Assembly: GCA_965221135.1 (NCBI GenBank) | Contig: CBDCRZ010000100.1 | Location: forward strand, 806,001-870,000 | Direction: 5' to 3' | Origin: Sansalvadorimonas sp965221135 | GTDB lineage: Bacteria > Pseudomonadota > Gammaproteobacteria > Pseudomonadales > Endozoicomonadaceae | DNA: 64,000 bases | Shown: piece by piece, positions 9,075 to 18,008 of the stretch | How the letters are laid out: each line of letters begins with the position of its first letter | Position numbering within the stretch: the first letter of the stretch is position 1 | The notes under the pieces: model-generated | Told to the model about the DNA's origin: nothing | The model's database searches: none | What the model saw: only the letters and a program-made list of their open reading frames with translations | Position numbers and translations under genes: made by a program

Positions 9075-10310
9075 ATGACAGATATAACGCTTGATACACC
9101 ATTGACGCTGAAAAATGGAATAACCATAAAAAATCGGTTCTTTAAATCAGCCATGAGCGAACAGTTAGGAGATGACGACTCCAATCCCCGCCCCGGCCTT
9201 GCCACGGTTTACCGTGCCTGGGCTCAGGGCGGAGTGGGCCTGAATGTGTCGGGCAATATTATGGTTGACCGCTCAGCCCTTGGTGAGCCCAAAAATGTAG
9301 TGTTGGATGAGCAAAGTGACTTGTCTGCATTTCAAGCCTGGACTGCTGCCGCTACAGAGAATGGCGCGCACTTTTGGGCACAGCTGAATCATCCGGGTAA
9401 ACAGATTCCAGGTTATATAAGTGCAGAACCGGTAGCGCCATCGGCCATTCCTCTTGGTAATGGGTTGGACAAGGTGTTCAACACCCCAAGGGCTTTAACC
9501 GAAGATGAAATTCAGGCACTGATTGGAAGCTTTGTTACAGCCGCTCGTCTTGCCAAAGAAACCGGCTTTACCGGTGTGCAGATTCATGGTGCGCACGGGT
9601 ATCTGGTGAGTCAGTTTTTATCATCACGACATAACCAGAGAACTGACCAGTGGGGTGGCTCTCTGGAAAACCGTATGCGCTTTGTACTGGCTCTCTATAA
9701 GGCGATAAGATCTGAAGTGGGTGCTGACTTCCCTATCGGCATCAAACTCAACTCAGCGGACTTTATGAAAGGTGGTTTTACCGAAGATGAGTCAATGGCA
9801 GTGGTGAAAGCATTGTCTGAAGCCGGTATCGACCAGATAGAAGTATCTGGTGGTTCCTACGAAAACCCTTCAATGATGGGCTCCACAAAGAATGTAAAAG
9901 ACAGTACTCGCAAACGTGAAGCTTACTTTCTCACCTACGCAGAACAGGTACGTGGGTTAGTGGATACACCACTGGTGGTCACTGGAGGTTTTCGTTCTGC
10001 CCAGGGTATGCAGGAAGCACTGGATTCAGGGGCAACCGATATGATCGGTTTGGCGAGGCCACTGGCCCTGGTACCCGACATGCCCAAACAGGCAATAAAG
10101 AATAGTGAGTTCCAACTCACCTTGAAGCGCCCATCAACAGGCATTGCCATCATCGACAAGCTGATGGGGCTGGATATTGTCTGGTATGAAAAACAGATTC
10201 AACGCATCGCGGCTGCTAAACAACCAAAGGCGAGTCTGTCTGCATGGGGCACTGCATTCTCTAATGTTTTGGCTATGGGGCGGCATAGTATGACAAAGCG
10301 GAGAGCCTAA
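9075..10310 (+). CDS. Old yellow enzyme family FMN oxidoreductase (NADH:flavin oxidoreductase / 2,4-dienoyl-CoA reductase-like N-domain)
   Basis: A soluble TIM-barrel flavoprotein of 411 residues. I chose ATG 9075 because the protein then begins TDITLDTPLTLKNGITIKNR, as OYE proteins do. The frame from 8934 adds 47 residues that are not conserved. The signature HGAHGYLVSQFLSSRHNQR followed by DQWGGSLENRMRF is the OYE active site and FMN phosphate region; VVTGGFRSAQGMQEAL and MIGLARPL close the FMN site. It lacks the C-terminal Fe-S and FAD domains of full dienoyl-CoA reductases. It probably reduces activated C=C bonds or quinone/xenobiotic substrates. It is a single gene with a MITE directly upstream. 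Confidence 0.92.
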   Translation: MTDITLDTPLTLKNGITIKNRFFKSAMSEQLGDDDSNPRPGLATVYRAWAQGGVGLNVSGNIMVDRSALGEPKNVVLDEQSDLSAFQAWTAAATENGAHFWAQLNHPGKQIPGYISAEPVAPSAIPLGNGLDKVFNTPRALTEDEIQALIGSFVTAARLAKETGFTGVQIHGAHGYLVSQFLSSRHNQRTDQWGGSLENRMRFVLALYKAIRSEVGADFPIGIKLNSADFMKGGFTEDESMAVVKALSEAGIDQIEVSGGSYENPSMMGSTKNVKDSTRKREAYFLTYAEQVRGLVDTPLVVTGGFRSAQGMQEALDSGATDMIGLARPLALVPDMPKQAIKNSEFQLTLKRPSTGIAIIDKLMGLDIVWYEKQIQRIAAAKQPKASLSAWGTAFSNVLAMGRHSMTKRRA

Positions 10311-10557
10311 CCGGGTTCTAACATTTACAGATTTACGGCGCTGGCTGACAGAGGGCCAGCCCCGAACCCCTAATTTTGACGTTGGTAGGCATGTGGTTAT
10401 TTTCCTGGGAACTGAATTTCTTATGCTAATGTTGTCAATGTGTTACGTCTTGCCGGTGGTTGGTAAAGACGTAGATCTTTGTTTATCTTCACCTTAATGT
10501 GACTGCGCTGCTAAATGTCTTCGATAGTAGTAACGTATCATGTAGAGAATACCTAAG

Positions 10558-11019
10558 ATGAGATCTAAATGTGTCAAAGGCTTAGTGCTTGGAACTTTCC
10601 TGACAATTGTTGGTTGCAGTTCCAACCCTACATGGGAAGGCATGTCAGAAAGTGAGATTTCGCAATGGAGAGCTATTGGTGCCGGTGCGGGGCAGGCTCA
10701 AAGTTGGTCCCGTGAGGGCTTTAACGCAGAAAAAACGAAAGAGTGGAAGACAGCTGGTTTTGATTTAGAGTCAGCCAGGGAGTGGAGTAATGAATCTTAT
10801 ACCGCTGCTGAGGCTAAGCGCTGGAAGGATAGCGGGTTTGATATCGATGAGGCCAATGATGCCAGGAAAAAAGGCCTGACACCCGTTCGAGCAGGAGGCT
10901 CTTCACTAATGAAAGTTCCAGTGCCTGTTACAAAAGCGGTAAAGTCTTCTGAAAAGTCTTCTGCAGGTAAGCCTGTTCAGAAATCAAACGAAGCTAATAA
11001 AACTGTAGAAAAAAAGTAA
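10558..11019 (+). CDS. Small lipoprotein with W-x-x-x-G-F repeats
   Basis: A 153-residue predicted lipoprotein: a basic start and hydrophobic stretch end at lipobox TIVGC (C20). The mature part holds repeats of about 17-20 residues built on 'W..xGF....a.EW' (SQWRAIGAG, SWSREGFNAEKTKEW, TAGFDLESAREW, KDSGFDIDEAND), and the tail is Lys/Ser-rich. This pattern is like lipoproteins with short helical repeats that sense or bind envelope components, but I cannot name the family. The 247 bases upstream show no gene. The ribosome-binding site is weak (TAAG). Confidence 0.75.
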   Translation: MRSKCVKGLVLGTFLTIVGCSSNPTWEGMSESEISQWRAIGAGAGQAQSWSREGFNAEKTKEWKTAGFDLESAREWSNESYTAAEAKRWKDSGFDIDEANDARKKGLTPVRAGGSSLMKVPVPVTKAVKSSEKSSAGKPVQKSNEANKTVEKK

Positions 11020-11216
11020 AACGAGTATTTTCAAATAGATGTTCTTTACAAGGGGAACAGTGGTGAGTTTCCCTACTTTACCTTGTGAAATTATGCTTTT
11101 GTCTGTTAGCAGCCCTATTCTGTGGAGTTGCCAACCCATATTAAAGATAGTGTTCGTTTATGCCGGGTTGGCACCGTGGCCTCACTTTAATAAACTCAAA
11201 TCAGTAATATCATATG

Positions 11217-12233
11217 TTACTTTTGGCGTACAGAGTTCCATAAATGAATACCTAAACTGACAACAGCCACTGTTGCCAGAAAATGCTGTTTATTAACAAA
11301 CTCCCGACGCTCTTTATTGTTCAACTCGTCAAAAGACGCTCCATATCCTTGAAAGTAATCATTACCTATATCTTCATTCCAATAAGTTTTGGATGTATTT
11401 TCAGGCGATGGGATTCTCGCTAGTGTTGTTCTTGCAACCAGATCAACACAGTGCATAACGGGTGACTGGTTAACGTCAATATCTGTTTTTACAGGGTCGG
11501 TAGTTCCTGTAAGAAAAAGACTTTGGGTTAAATGAGGCAGTTCATGGATATTCGATAGCTGCTTTAGACGTTGTGGCTGAGCCAGTAAGCCCTCCCACTG
11601 TCGTTCAAGCTCATTCATATCGACCGGGTAACCATCGAAAGCGTCATGGATAATAGTGGGCCAGTTATGGCCGCTTACATTGCCAGGTAGTGCGGGGCCA
11701 TGAAAAACGGGTGTTACATGAGCGGGAACGGTGACATCCTCGATAAAATGAATCGATCGACCAAACCTTGTAGCAAAGTCGCTAAAAGTTACATTCGGTT
11801 GATTGAGTGTATGCAGAAGATCTTTCTGTCGTTGCTCTACAAGCCTTGTCATAGAACGGTTTATAGTGATGAAACCCAGCCACCGACTCTGTTGCAGATG
11901 CTCTTTGTGTGGATTGTAAAAATGCCAGTTGGTGGGGCGCTGGAGGCTTGAACGAAGAGATGTGTCTTCACCAGCATCTTCACTGGCTGCCAATTCAGCA
12001 AAACCGTCGTAAGGTTCAGGTACAGATAATAATTTAAACACCTTTGAGACGGAAAAATGAGAGAGCTGCCTGTGAATATCTGGTTCATAAGCATGAAGGG
12101 AAGAGCTAAAGAACAAACAAGTACCGAATAACTTAATAAAGAGTAGAGTTATACTGCTATTTCTATTTTGTACGGATAATCTACTCATCGCTGATGAGCC
12201 TGTTTCGGTGTTTGTTGTGGCAGATGAAATCAT
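11217..12233 (-). CDS. Secreted zinc-dependent phospholipase C / S1-P1 nuclease-like protein
   Basis: A 338-residue exported protein; a hydrophobic segment (about 28-45) is followed by a likely cleavage site after SSLHA (48). The motif order fits zinc-dependent PLC (PF00882): H54 near the mature N-terminus, WHFYNPH (103-109; compare DHFYDPD in alpha-toxin), FGRSIHFIEDVTVPAH (157-172) giving H-x3-D-x5-H ligands, and HDAFDGY (196-202) giving H-x3-D/E. The enzyme would hydrolyse phospholipids outside the cell or in the periplasm. The mature N-terminus starts with Tyr, not the usual Trp ligand. The C2-like membrane-binding domain of clostridial toxins is absent. It could also be a nuclease of the same fold. 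An ATG at 12188 is an alternative start. Confidence 0.7.
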   Translation of the reverse strand: MISSATTNTETGSSAMSRLSVQNRNSSITLLFIKLFGTCLFFSSSLHAYEPDIHRQLSHFSVSKVFKLLSVPEPYDGFAELAASEDAGEDTSLRSSLQRPTNWHFYNPHKEHLQQSRWLGFITINRSMTRLVEQRQKDLLHTLNQPNVTFSDFATRFGRSIHFIEDVTVPAHVTPVFHGPALPGNVSGHNWPTIIHDAFDGYPVDMNELERQWEGLLAQPQRLKQLSNIHELPHLTQSLFLTGTTDPVKTDIDVNQSPVMHCVDLVARTTLARIPSPENTSKTYWNEDIGNDYFQGYGASFDELNNKERREFVNKQHFLATVAVVSLGIHLWNSVRQK

Positions 12234-12395
12234 GCACTTGCAATCCTATGCTGCGTATTTTGTGTGTAGCATAACAGAAAGATAACATTAGAGAGTTGTA
12301 AGAGATTAAACGGTATCTTCGACATATTCCTTACATGACAGGTAATGTTAAAATAAACAAATGAATGAAAAGCGCTTCATAATGTTTTGGATGAT

Positions 12396-12455
12396 TAAGT
12401 ATCCGGTCACATGAAACAACTATTTCTGACTCAATCTCCAGGGCACTCAAGTCTT
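12396..12455. mobile_element. MITE-like element, copy D (one end only)
   Basis: TAAGTATCCGGTCACATG followed by the segment around ACTATTTCTGACTCAATC matches the left 60 bases of copy B at 18574. Beyond 12455 the match fades. A GGGTACCT at about 12521-12528 may be the decayed right end. The rest of the 327-base gap 12234-12560 between two same-strand secreted-protein genes shows no other feature. Confidence 0.65.
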
Positions 12456-12560
12456 CTACCACCCGCTGTCTCATTTATAATTGATCAATCAGTGAGCGGG
12501 GCAACTATCCTGACACAGCGGGGTACCTGTGATTCTTTGAAGTATGCATAATCTAAAAAC

Positions 12561-14294
12561 TCAGTGTTTAGATAATTCGATAAGTTGCGAAGACTTATGC
12601 CTGGTGACTGGTTCATAACTGTTCCGATGGAATATAGCGCCATCTCCGGGGCTGGACTCCGCTTTGTATCCCATCTTTTCCAGTTCTTTTGTTTTTCTGA
12701 GCCGTGTCCAGTCAGCGGTGAAGCTGTCAATGAAATCTACGCCTGTAGCTGCTGCGTCGCTGATAATAATGGCATTACGCTGGCTTCTAATAATATGTGT
12801 CCAGCCAGATATGTGTTCGGCAATGATAATATTTTCAAGCACTCTGGCGCTTGTCTTCAGCTTATGGAGCTCCTTGTTTGATAGTGTTTTCTTCAACCCA
12901 AGCCAATGCCTCTGAAAGTGCTTCATGGTATTTGTGTCAGCATGGTCAATCATGTACTGAATAGTTCTTGAAACCAGTCGCTCTGTCAGCATTTTATGAA
13001 CCATTTCAGGAGCAGCGATAGATGGCAGGTCATGAAAAGCGTGAACATGGTTGTTGAACTCTATTCCAAATCCCAGGTACCAGGTACTGCTTAAGGTTCT
13101 ATCGAAACTCCACAACCAGCATTCTGGTGTTATGTTTTCCGTTGCGGCAAAAGGCATTCCGGCCTCTTGAAGGTGCAACAGTTGTAATACATGGCTCGCT
13201 GTACCATGCATAATATTTCCGCCATAGAGCGCCAGGTCATGAAACCCTTTGTTGTTGATGAACTGTTGTGTTCGATTCTGGTCAACGAACCCCAGCAGGT
13301 AAGGTGTAGGCTCATTTGATTCTCCCTTCAGGCTGTCATCCATGAGTGTCTTGAGCTTTTCGTAGTAGCCAAGCCATTCCTTTCGCTCCTCCTCAGAAGC
13401 GACCTCGCTATTAGCCCATGGTTTAGGATTTCTAACGAACAGTAACCCTGGGTTTACGTATTTTGTGGTTGGTACCGGTGGGCGTGGCTCAGCGACGAAA
13501 CCCTTAGGGATTATTGTTGTGACAGAGTGAAAGTAACGCTGTAAATAACTCTTCTCAATAGCTTCCGATTTATTAGGTTTAAAAGGGAATTGGTTTAGCC
13601 CTTTGTTGTTATTTTCTATATTTGCTCTTGAGTGTGGGCTGGCCAGGTGAATGTATTTATACTTATGGATATTTGTCTCTAATGAAAGATCAGTTGAGTT
13701 GTTTTCATTTTTGATGATGCTTTCCATTTCCTCGCCAAGATGAATGACTAAAGGAAACATTGATACCGGGTCATTCAAAGCGTTTAGAGGTGTTTCACTA
13801 TATGAGTTCATGACTGGGCATTTTTGCTTAAAGTCATTGTTCATTTGCTCATAGACATAATGCTCAGGTGCCTTTGCCTTAATTAACTCCAGTGGTAAGC
13901 GGATTTTTGTGTAATACCATATAAGCCTGTCAATATTTGCGAGGCTATATGACTCAATAATATGAGGTGCAGACTGGCCTGCATCTGAAAAATAACAGGA
14001 ATGTCCTGATTTTCTCACATCGTATTCGAAGGATTTACTTTTCATAATTTCTTCTTTGAGTCTCATTGAGGGTAGTGAAGATGAATACGTCGGTTTGTGA
14101 TTTCTATCAATACAAGTCTTTTGGTATTTCTTTTTTAGGGTTTCTGATAATTTTTCAGAATGATTCCCGCTGATAATGATGCCCCGCTCAACAATGCCAT
14201 TGAACATTTTTCCAATAATAATTTTAGTGTCGGCATTGACTGTCGTTGAAGTGATAATTGCTAATATGATGAATATTGTTGATTTTTTCAGCAT
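12561..14294 (-). CDS. Secreted protein of unknown function (577 aa)
   Basis: MLKKSTIFIILAIITSTTVNA is a clear Sec signal peptide (21 residues shown here as the opening stretch, cleavage after NA). The mature protein has no family that I recognise. It holds paired cysteines (KTCIDRN, SGHSCYF, KCPVM, PECWLW), a histidine-rich stretch (GIEFNNHVHAFHD, about 425-437) and GGNIMHGTASHVLQLLHLQ (about 378-396), which could form a metal or active site. It lies upstream of the PLC-like gene on the same strand, so the two may be secreted together, although 327 bases separate them. It is AT-rich compared with the housekeeping genes, suggesting transfer. Confidence 0.7.
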   Translation of the reverse strand: MLKKSTIFIILAIITSTTVNADTKIIIGKMFNGIVERGIIISGNHSEKLSETLKKKYQKTCIDRNHKPTYSSSLPSMRLKEEIMKSKSFEYDVRKSGHSCYFSDAGQSAPHIIESYSLANIDRLIWYYTKIRLPLELIKAKAPEHYVYEQMNNDFKQKCPVMNSYSETPLNALNDPVSMFPLVIHLGEEMESIIKNENNSTDLSLETNIHKYKYIHLASPHSRANIENNNKGLNQFPFKPNKSEAIEKSYLQRYFHSVTTIIPKGFVAEPRPPVPTTKYVNPGLLFVRNPKPWANSEVASEEERKEWLGYYEKLKTLMDDSLKGESNEPTPYLLGFVDQNRTQQFINNKGFHDLALYGGNIMHGTASHVLQLLHLQEAGMPFAATENITPECWLWSFDRTLSSTWYLGFGIEFNNHVHAFHDLPSIAAPEMVHKMLTERLVSRTIQYMIDHADTNTMKHFQRHWLGLKKTLSNKELHKLKTSARVLENIIIAEHISGWTHIIRSQRNAIIISDAAATGVDFIDSFTADWTRLRKTKELEKMGYKAESSPGDGAIFHRNSYEPVTRHKSSQLIELSKH

Positions 14295-14728
14295 TGTATT
14301 AGTCGCATATTTAAATATTTCAGAAAATGTTAGATCGAAAATTAAAGTGCCTCTATGACAAGCTGGAAAGCTGAAATAACAAATGATAAAGGAGCCGGCA
14401 GGAGATCAGAGAGAGGGTGTCTGGGCTTTTATTAGCCAAAAGGCTGCAATTAGACTGGTCAAAGACCCATACGGATACAGCAAGAGCTGTAAAATATGAC
14501 TTTCAATCTGTAGTGCTAATTCTGCAGGAAGGTAATATCTCCTGTCTTTTGTAGAAAGTACCCAACAAATTTGTAACTATGCACCGTCATAGGTAAGTCT
14601 CGTCATAGAAGGTCTCGTCATAGAAGGTCTCGTCATATATGCCTCGATAGCAGCGGTGGCGGATTTTCCAGGGTGTGATGAAAGTTTGTAAAAAAACCAA
14701 CAAAAATAATGAAATGGAAGTTTGTATT
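14295..14728. other. Intergenic region between divergent secreted-protein and SPFH genes
   Basis: This 434-base stretch must contain two divergent promoters. The only structure I see is the 15-bp tandem repeat at 14596-14640. No RNA gene was recognised. Confidence 0.5.
14596..14640 (+). repeat. Three tandem copies of a 15-bp unit
   Basis: The unit GGTCTCGTCATAGAA (first copy starts AG, last copy ends TATAT) occurs three times head to tail in the non-coding region 90 bases before the SPFH gene. Copy number could vary by slippage. Confidence 0.85.
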
Positions 14729-16108
14729 ATGGATAAAGAAGTTATATCTAAAATTGATGCTACGAAGGCCATAAAAGGTCTGCTAATCGGTGTAGCTGCA
14801 CTGGTTGTTTTATACGTCTTTTCACAATCATTTTTTTACGCTGAGCCAGGGTATATCTACCATGTACGCACCGTGACAGGTAATGAAACTGTTGTGACTG
14901 AAATCGGGTACAAGTTTTATCCCTTCGGTCGTTACAATGCCTGGAAGCGAGCTATGACGGTTCAGGCGTCATCGGACTTCAATTCAGGTTATGGTTCCAA
15001 AACCATCAATTCCGAGAAAGATTCAGACAACGCGTCAGCCAGCCTGCCGCCGCTCAGTATTATGTTTCTGGATCAGGTAGATGCCCATGCAGAAGCGACT
15101 GTGCGCTTTGCCATCCCTACGGATGAAGAAGCATTTCTAAAGCTTGCTCATGAATATCGATCCCCTGAAAATCTTTTGCGTACAGCCTTGATGCCAGCAT
15201 TCAAAGAAACATTGCAGGCCAATGCTTCGCTGATGGCTGCCGAGGAATATTATGCAGGTGGTCGTACCGAGTTTAACTCTGAATTTGAAAACCAGATGAA
15301 CAGTGGTATTTATCTGGTTAAGCGCGAAGAGGTAGCTGTTCAGTCCACTAAGTCCCCCGTTGGTTCCGCCAACGCATCATTGGGTACTGATCAGGAAGAA
15401 TTTGGTGAAGACTCCAAAACAATTTTCGTTGTGAAAAAGGTTTTAGATTCTACAGGCCAGCCTATGCGTAAGATTCAGCGCTTCACTGACTACGGCATTA
15501 CGATTGTGTCAGCGCTTGTTACCGATATGAAGCCTAACCAGAAGTTCATTGAACGTATGCAGCTGAAACAAAAGGCATCTGCCGACCGCGCCATTGCGAG
15601 AGAACAGCGTGTTCAGGAAGAAGAACAGCGTCTGCTGGCCATTGCCCGTGGTGAAAGAGAAGTCGCTGAGCGTCAGGCTCAGGCCAAGGTTGAGCAAATC
15701 CAAAAGACAACAGAAGCTGAAACTGAAAAGCAGTTGGCGATTACTGGTGCAGAAAAACTGAAAGCCGAAGCTCTGATTCAGAAAGAGACATCACAAATCA
15801 ATCTGGAAAAAGCGATCATTGAAGCGCAAACCCAGAGAACCCTCGCTGACGCTGAGGCTTATCAGAAGAAAGTGATTCTACAGGCGGATAATGCTCTGGC
15901 TCAAAAGCTGGATGCGGAAGTGAAAATCCAGCAGCTGTGGGCGGAAGCCTATGCCAAGCGTAAGGTTCCTACCACTGTTTTTGGTGGGGGTAGCAGCGGT
16001 GAGGGTGCACCTGTTGGTAATGACTATGAAACCAAAGCGTTCATGCAAATGCTGACTCTGGATGCTGCCAAGCGCCTGAGTTACGAGCGTAAGGTAGTGA
16101 AGCAGTAA
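14729..16108 (+). CDS. SPFH/Band 7 (prohibitin/flotillin-like) membrane protein
   Basis: A 459-residue protein: one N-terminal membrane helix (about 17-36, GLLIGVAALVVLYVFSQS), then an SPFH/Band 7 domain (about 40-270). A long Ala/Glu/Gln-rich coiled coil follows (about 275-410, repeated EAE, EKQ and AEA runs). I chose ATG 14729 because GGAAG lies 10 bases upstream; ATG 14675 adds 18 residues without such a site. Proteins of this kind oligomerise on membranes and scaffold proteases or microdomains. The coiled coil is flotillin-like, but the family is broad and a partner protease such as HflC/HflK is not adjacent. It is a single gene. Confidence 0.85.
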   Translation: MDKEVISKIDATKAIKGLLIGVAALVVLYVFSQSFFYAEPGYIYHVRTVTGNETVVTEIGYKFYPFGRYNAWKRAMTVQASSDFNSGYGSKTINSEKDSDNASASLPPLSIMFLDQVDAHAEATVRFAIPTDEEAFLKLAHEYRSPENLLRTALMPAFKETLQANASLMAAEEYYAGGRTEFNSEFENQMNSGIYLVKREEVAVQSTKSPVGSANASLGTDQEEFGEDSKTIFVVKKVLDSTGQPMRKIQRFTDYGITIVSALVTDMKPNQKFIERMQLKQKASADRAIAREQRVQEEEQRLLAIARGEREVAERQAQAKVEQIQKTTEAETEKQLAITGAEKLKAEALIQKETSQINLEKAIIEAQTQRTLADAEAYQKKVILQADNALAQKLDAEVKIQQLWAEAYAKRKVPTTVFGGGSSGEGAPVGNDYETKAFMQMLTLDAAKRLSYERKVVKQ

Positions 16109-16155
16109 ACTGTGTTTTATCTGCCTTGTCTAAGAAGGGGCAAGGCAAAACCTCT

Positions 16156-16182
16156 GAGGGGTGCAGTGAACAGGCACTCCTC
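16156..16182 (+). terminator. Terminator-like hairpin after the SPFH gene
   Basis: GAGGGGTGC / GCACTCCTC forms a 9-bp stem (one G-T pair) with a 9-base loop and a pyrimidine-rich tail (TTCCTCTCCTTT). A second short pair, TGCCTTG / CAAGGCA, lies just before it. Confidence 0.5.
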
Positions 16183-16232
16183 CTTCCTCTCCTTTGTTAG
16201 TTAATCTGTGATAGATAACGATCAAACTCCTT

Positions 16233-17003
16233 TTATTTCAGGCGTGAGAAACAAAATAAGAGATCATTATCAGGGGCTTTAACCAGTTCTCCGGTAATCA
16301 GGTTCGGGTGTATGTACACGGGGAACCCATATTGAGTTGCCCCAAATTCTGCACCATACAGTAATGCACTGGAGTATGTTTCATCATAACCTTGCGATGA
16401 GGCGTGAATGCAAACATCTCCGTATGCGCCTGAGAAAATAAGAGCGTCTGGTATAAAGTCTTTTAAAACCTCATGCGTGTCTGGAGTTGAAAAAATGGAA
16501 TAGGTTGGCTTTATAATATTTTTTGTTGTCGGTGTTAATTGCATCCTTACTGATTTTGGAAATTTATAGCCTCCGGCTACATCACTTTCAAGAGAGAATT
16601 TAATTATTGGGATCGAGTGCGTATTACAAAATTCAATAAGTATAAGTGCATTCATTAAGGTGAAACTGTCGTGTGGGTTTAAGTCAATCAGACAGGTTAC
16701 AAATCTAATCCCTTTTGTTAGTGCTATAGATACCTCGTTATATAGCTTGCCTTCTACATCAGGTATGTATTTTTTGCACTTTGGAGTGACCGCTCTGATC
16801 CCACCTGGAGATAAGTCGCGATTGAAGTGAATCTCTCCACTTCTAATAAAAAGTCGAGGTTTTATTACTCTTTCTGAAGGCTTTCCTTCTAAGATTCTTA
16901 CCTCTGCGCCCTTTTTTTTTGACGTTCTACTATTTTCAAATTCATAACTTTCCGCTTGATGGCTTTGTAGGCGGTTAGTTATTCCTGTCGATTCTATATG
17001 CAT
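16233..17003 (-). CDS. Hypothetical protein (256 aa), intact member of a duplicated pair
   Basis: Not recognised. The first 50 residues are polar and basic (SRTSKKKG), without a signal peptide. The rest is a mixed alpha/beta pattern with FVTCLIDLNPHDSFTLMNA and DALIFSGAYGDVCIH, which could be a Rossmann- or caspase-like fold core with Cys/His residues. Assigning it would be a guess. A decayed copy of its first third lies at 17651-17967 (shared IHFN.DLSPGG.RAVT and EGKLYNEV). It follows the exported 17044-17619 protein on the same strand, so the two belong to a two-gene module that was duplicated in tandem. Confidence 0.65.
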   Translation of the reverse strand: MHIESTGITNRLQSHQAESYEFENSRTSKKKGAEVRILEGKPSERVIKPRLFIRSGEIHFNRDLSPGGIRAVTPKCKKYIPDVEGKLYNEVSIALTKGIRFVTCLIDLNPHDSFTLMNALILIEFCNTHSIPIIKFSLESDVAGGYKFPKSVRMQLTPTTKNIIKPTYSIFSTPDTHEVLKDFIPDALIFSGAYGDVCIHASSQGYDETYSSALLYGAEFGATQYGFPVYIHPNLITGELVKAPDNDLLFCFSRLK

Positions 17004-17043
17004 GTTTTCTCTTTACCTCACTATCAAGAGTTTTGTTAGGCAG

Positions 17044-17619
17044 TTATAGCTCTAGATGTCTATTTTTTTGTTCATCTTTTTGTTCATCTTTTTGTTCAAT
17101 TTGTTCAATCCTTTTACCTCTGACAGTATATATTAATTTGTCATTATCAAAGGGTAATATAAAAAATTTAATGTTGTTTTTGTGTATGCCTGGCTTGAAT
17201 AAAATGATCCAGTGTCTTTCTTTTTTTGGTACCTCTAATGTAAACCCTACATCTTCAATTCTTTTATGCTTTGTCAGTATAAGCTTTGTGAATGCATCCC
17301 CTCTTTTGAGGGGGTCAATAAACCATACACCGTTGAATGTTTCGTGATATTTTTCATTGTCGACAGTGTAATAACGTTTGATTTTGTACTTTCCCCAATA
17401 CTCTGTGGTTGTTTTTTTGATTGTTACCTCTCCATCGTTAATAGTTGTCTTCGTTTGTAATATTTTATCCTCAGGTATGATTTCAAGTTCGTATGTCTTG
17501 ATCTTGAAAGGCCTTTCGATTTTAAGTGCCCATTTCCCATAAAAGCCTTGCATGGGGTTAGCTAAAGCTTGTGTTGAATAAATAAGCAATATAAACGTAA
17601 TAAAGTGTCGGATTTTCAT
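17044..17619 (-). CDS. Exported hypothetical protein, copy 1 (paralog of 18009-18545)
   Basis: 191 residues from ATG 17619; signal peptide MKIRHFITFILLIYSTQALA. The mature part carries FYGKWALKIERPF, YELEIIPEDK and GVWFIDPLKRGD, with beta-strand-like spacing reminiscent of small lipocalin/META-type beta barrels. That is only a resemblance. The paralog at 18009-18545 shares the signal peptide, the FYGKW motif, the YELEI motif and the GIWFID motif. The C-terminus holds a short tandem repeat (KDEQKDEQK) built from repeated TTTTTGTTCATC units on the + strand. I moved the start from 17688 to 17619 because the leader before 17619 (CCGAGATACAC) is conserved in the paralog. Confidence 0.65.
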   Translation of the reverse strand: MKIRHFITFILLIYSTQALANPMQGFYGKWALKIERPFKIKTYELEIIPEDKILQTKTTINDGEVTIKKTTTEYWGKYKIKRYYTVDNEKYHETFNGVWFIDPLKRGDAFTKLILTKHKRIEDVGFTLEVPKKERHWIILFKPGIHKNNIKFFILPFDNDKLIYTVRGKRIEQIEQKDEQKDEQKNRHLEL

Positions 17620-17650
17620 GATTAGTGTATCTCGGTTAATTTTCACATGG

Positions 17651-17967
17651 CTATGAAATATGACATTCGATTGTGCTTTTTTTTTCAATTTCTGTTACCT
17701 CGTTATATAGCTTGCCTTCTAAATCAGGTATGTGTTTTTGGCACTTTGCAGTGACCGCTCTGCTCCCTCCTGGAGATAAGTCGAGATTAAAATGAATCTT
17801 TCCACTTTTAACCATAAGTCTAGGGGTTTCTACTTTGTCTGAAGGTTTTCCTTTTAAAACGCTCACACCAATGCCCTGTTTTTTGACGATCTACTGCTTT
17901 CAATACCATAACTTTTCGTTTGATGGCTCTGTAGGCGGTTAGTTTTTCCTGTCAATTCTATGTGCAT
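17651..17967 (-). pseudogene. Decayed copy of the 16233-17003 gene
   Basis: ATG 17967 opens MHIELTGKTNRLQSHQ, matching the intact gene's N-terminus, but the frame hits TGA after about 33 codons. A one-base shift at an AAAAAA run restores similarity (GKPSDK to EGKLYNEV). The match then ends abruptly at about 17690, where the sequence joins the leader of the 17044-17619 gene. So this copy has both a frameshift and a 3' truncation. It is the remnant of a tandem duplication of the pair [exported protein + 256-aa protein]. Confidence 0.8.
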
Positions 17968-18008
17968 ACTTTCTCTTTACCTCACTATCAAGAGTTTTTT
18001 TCAGGTAG

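Noticed and set aside
11039..11260. 73-codon frame on the + strand
   Set aside because: It overlaps the end of the PLC-like gene, has no ribosome-binding site or coding pattern, and looks like chance.
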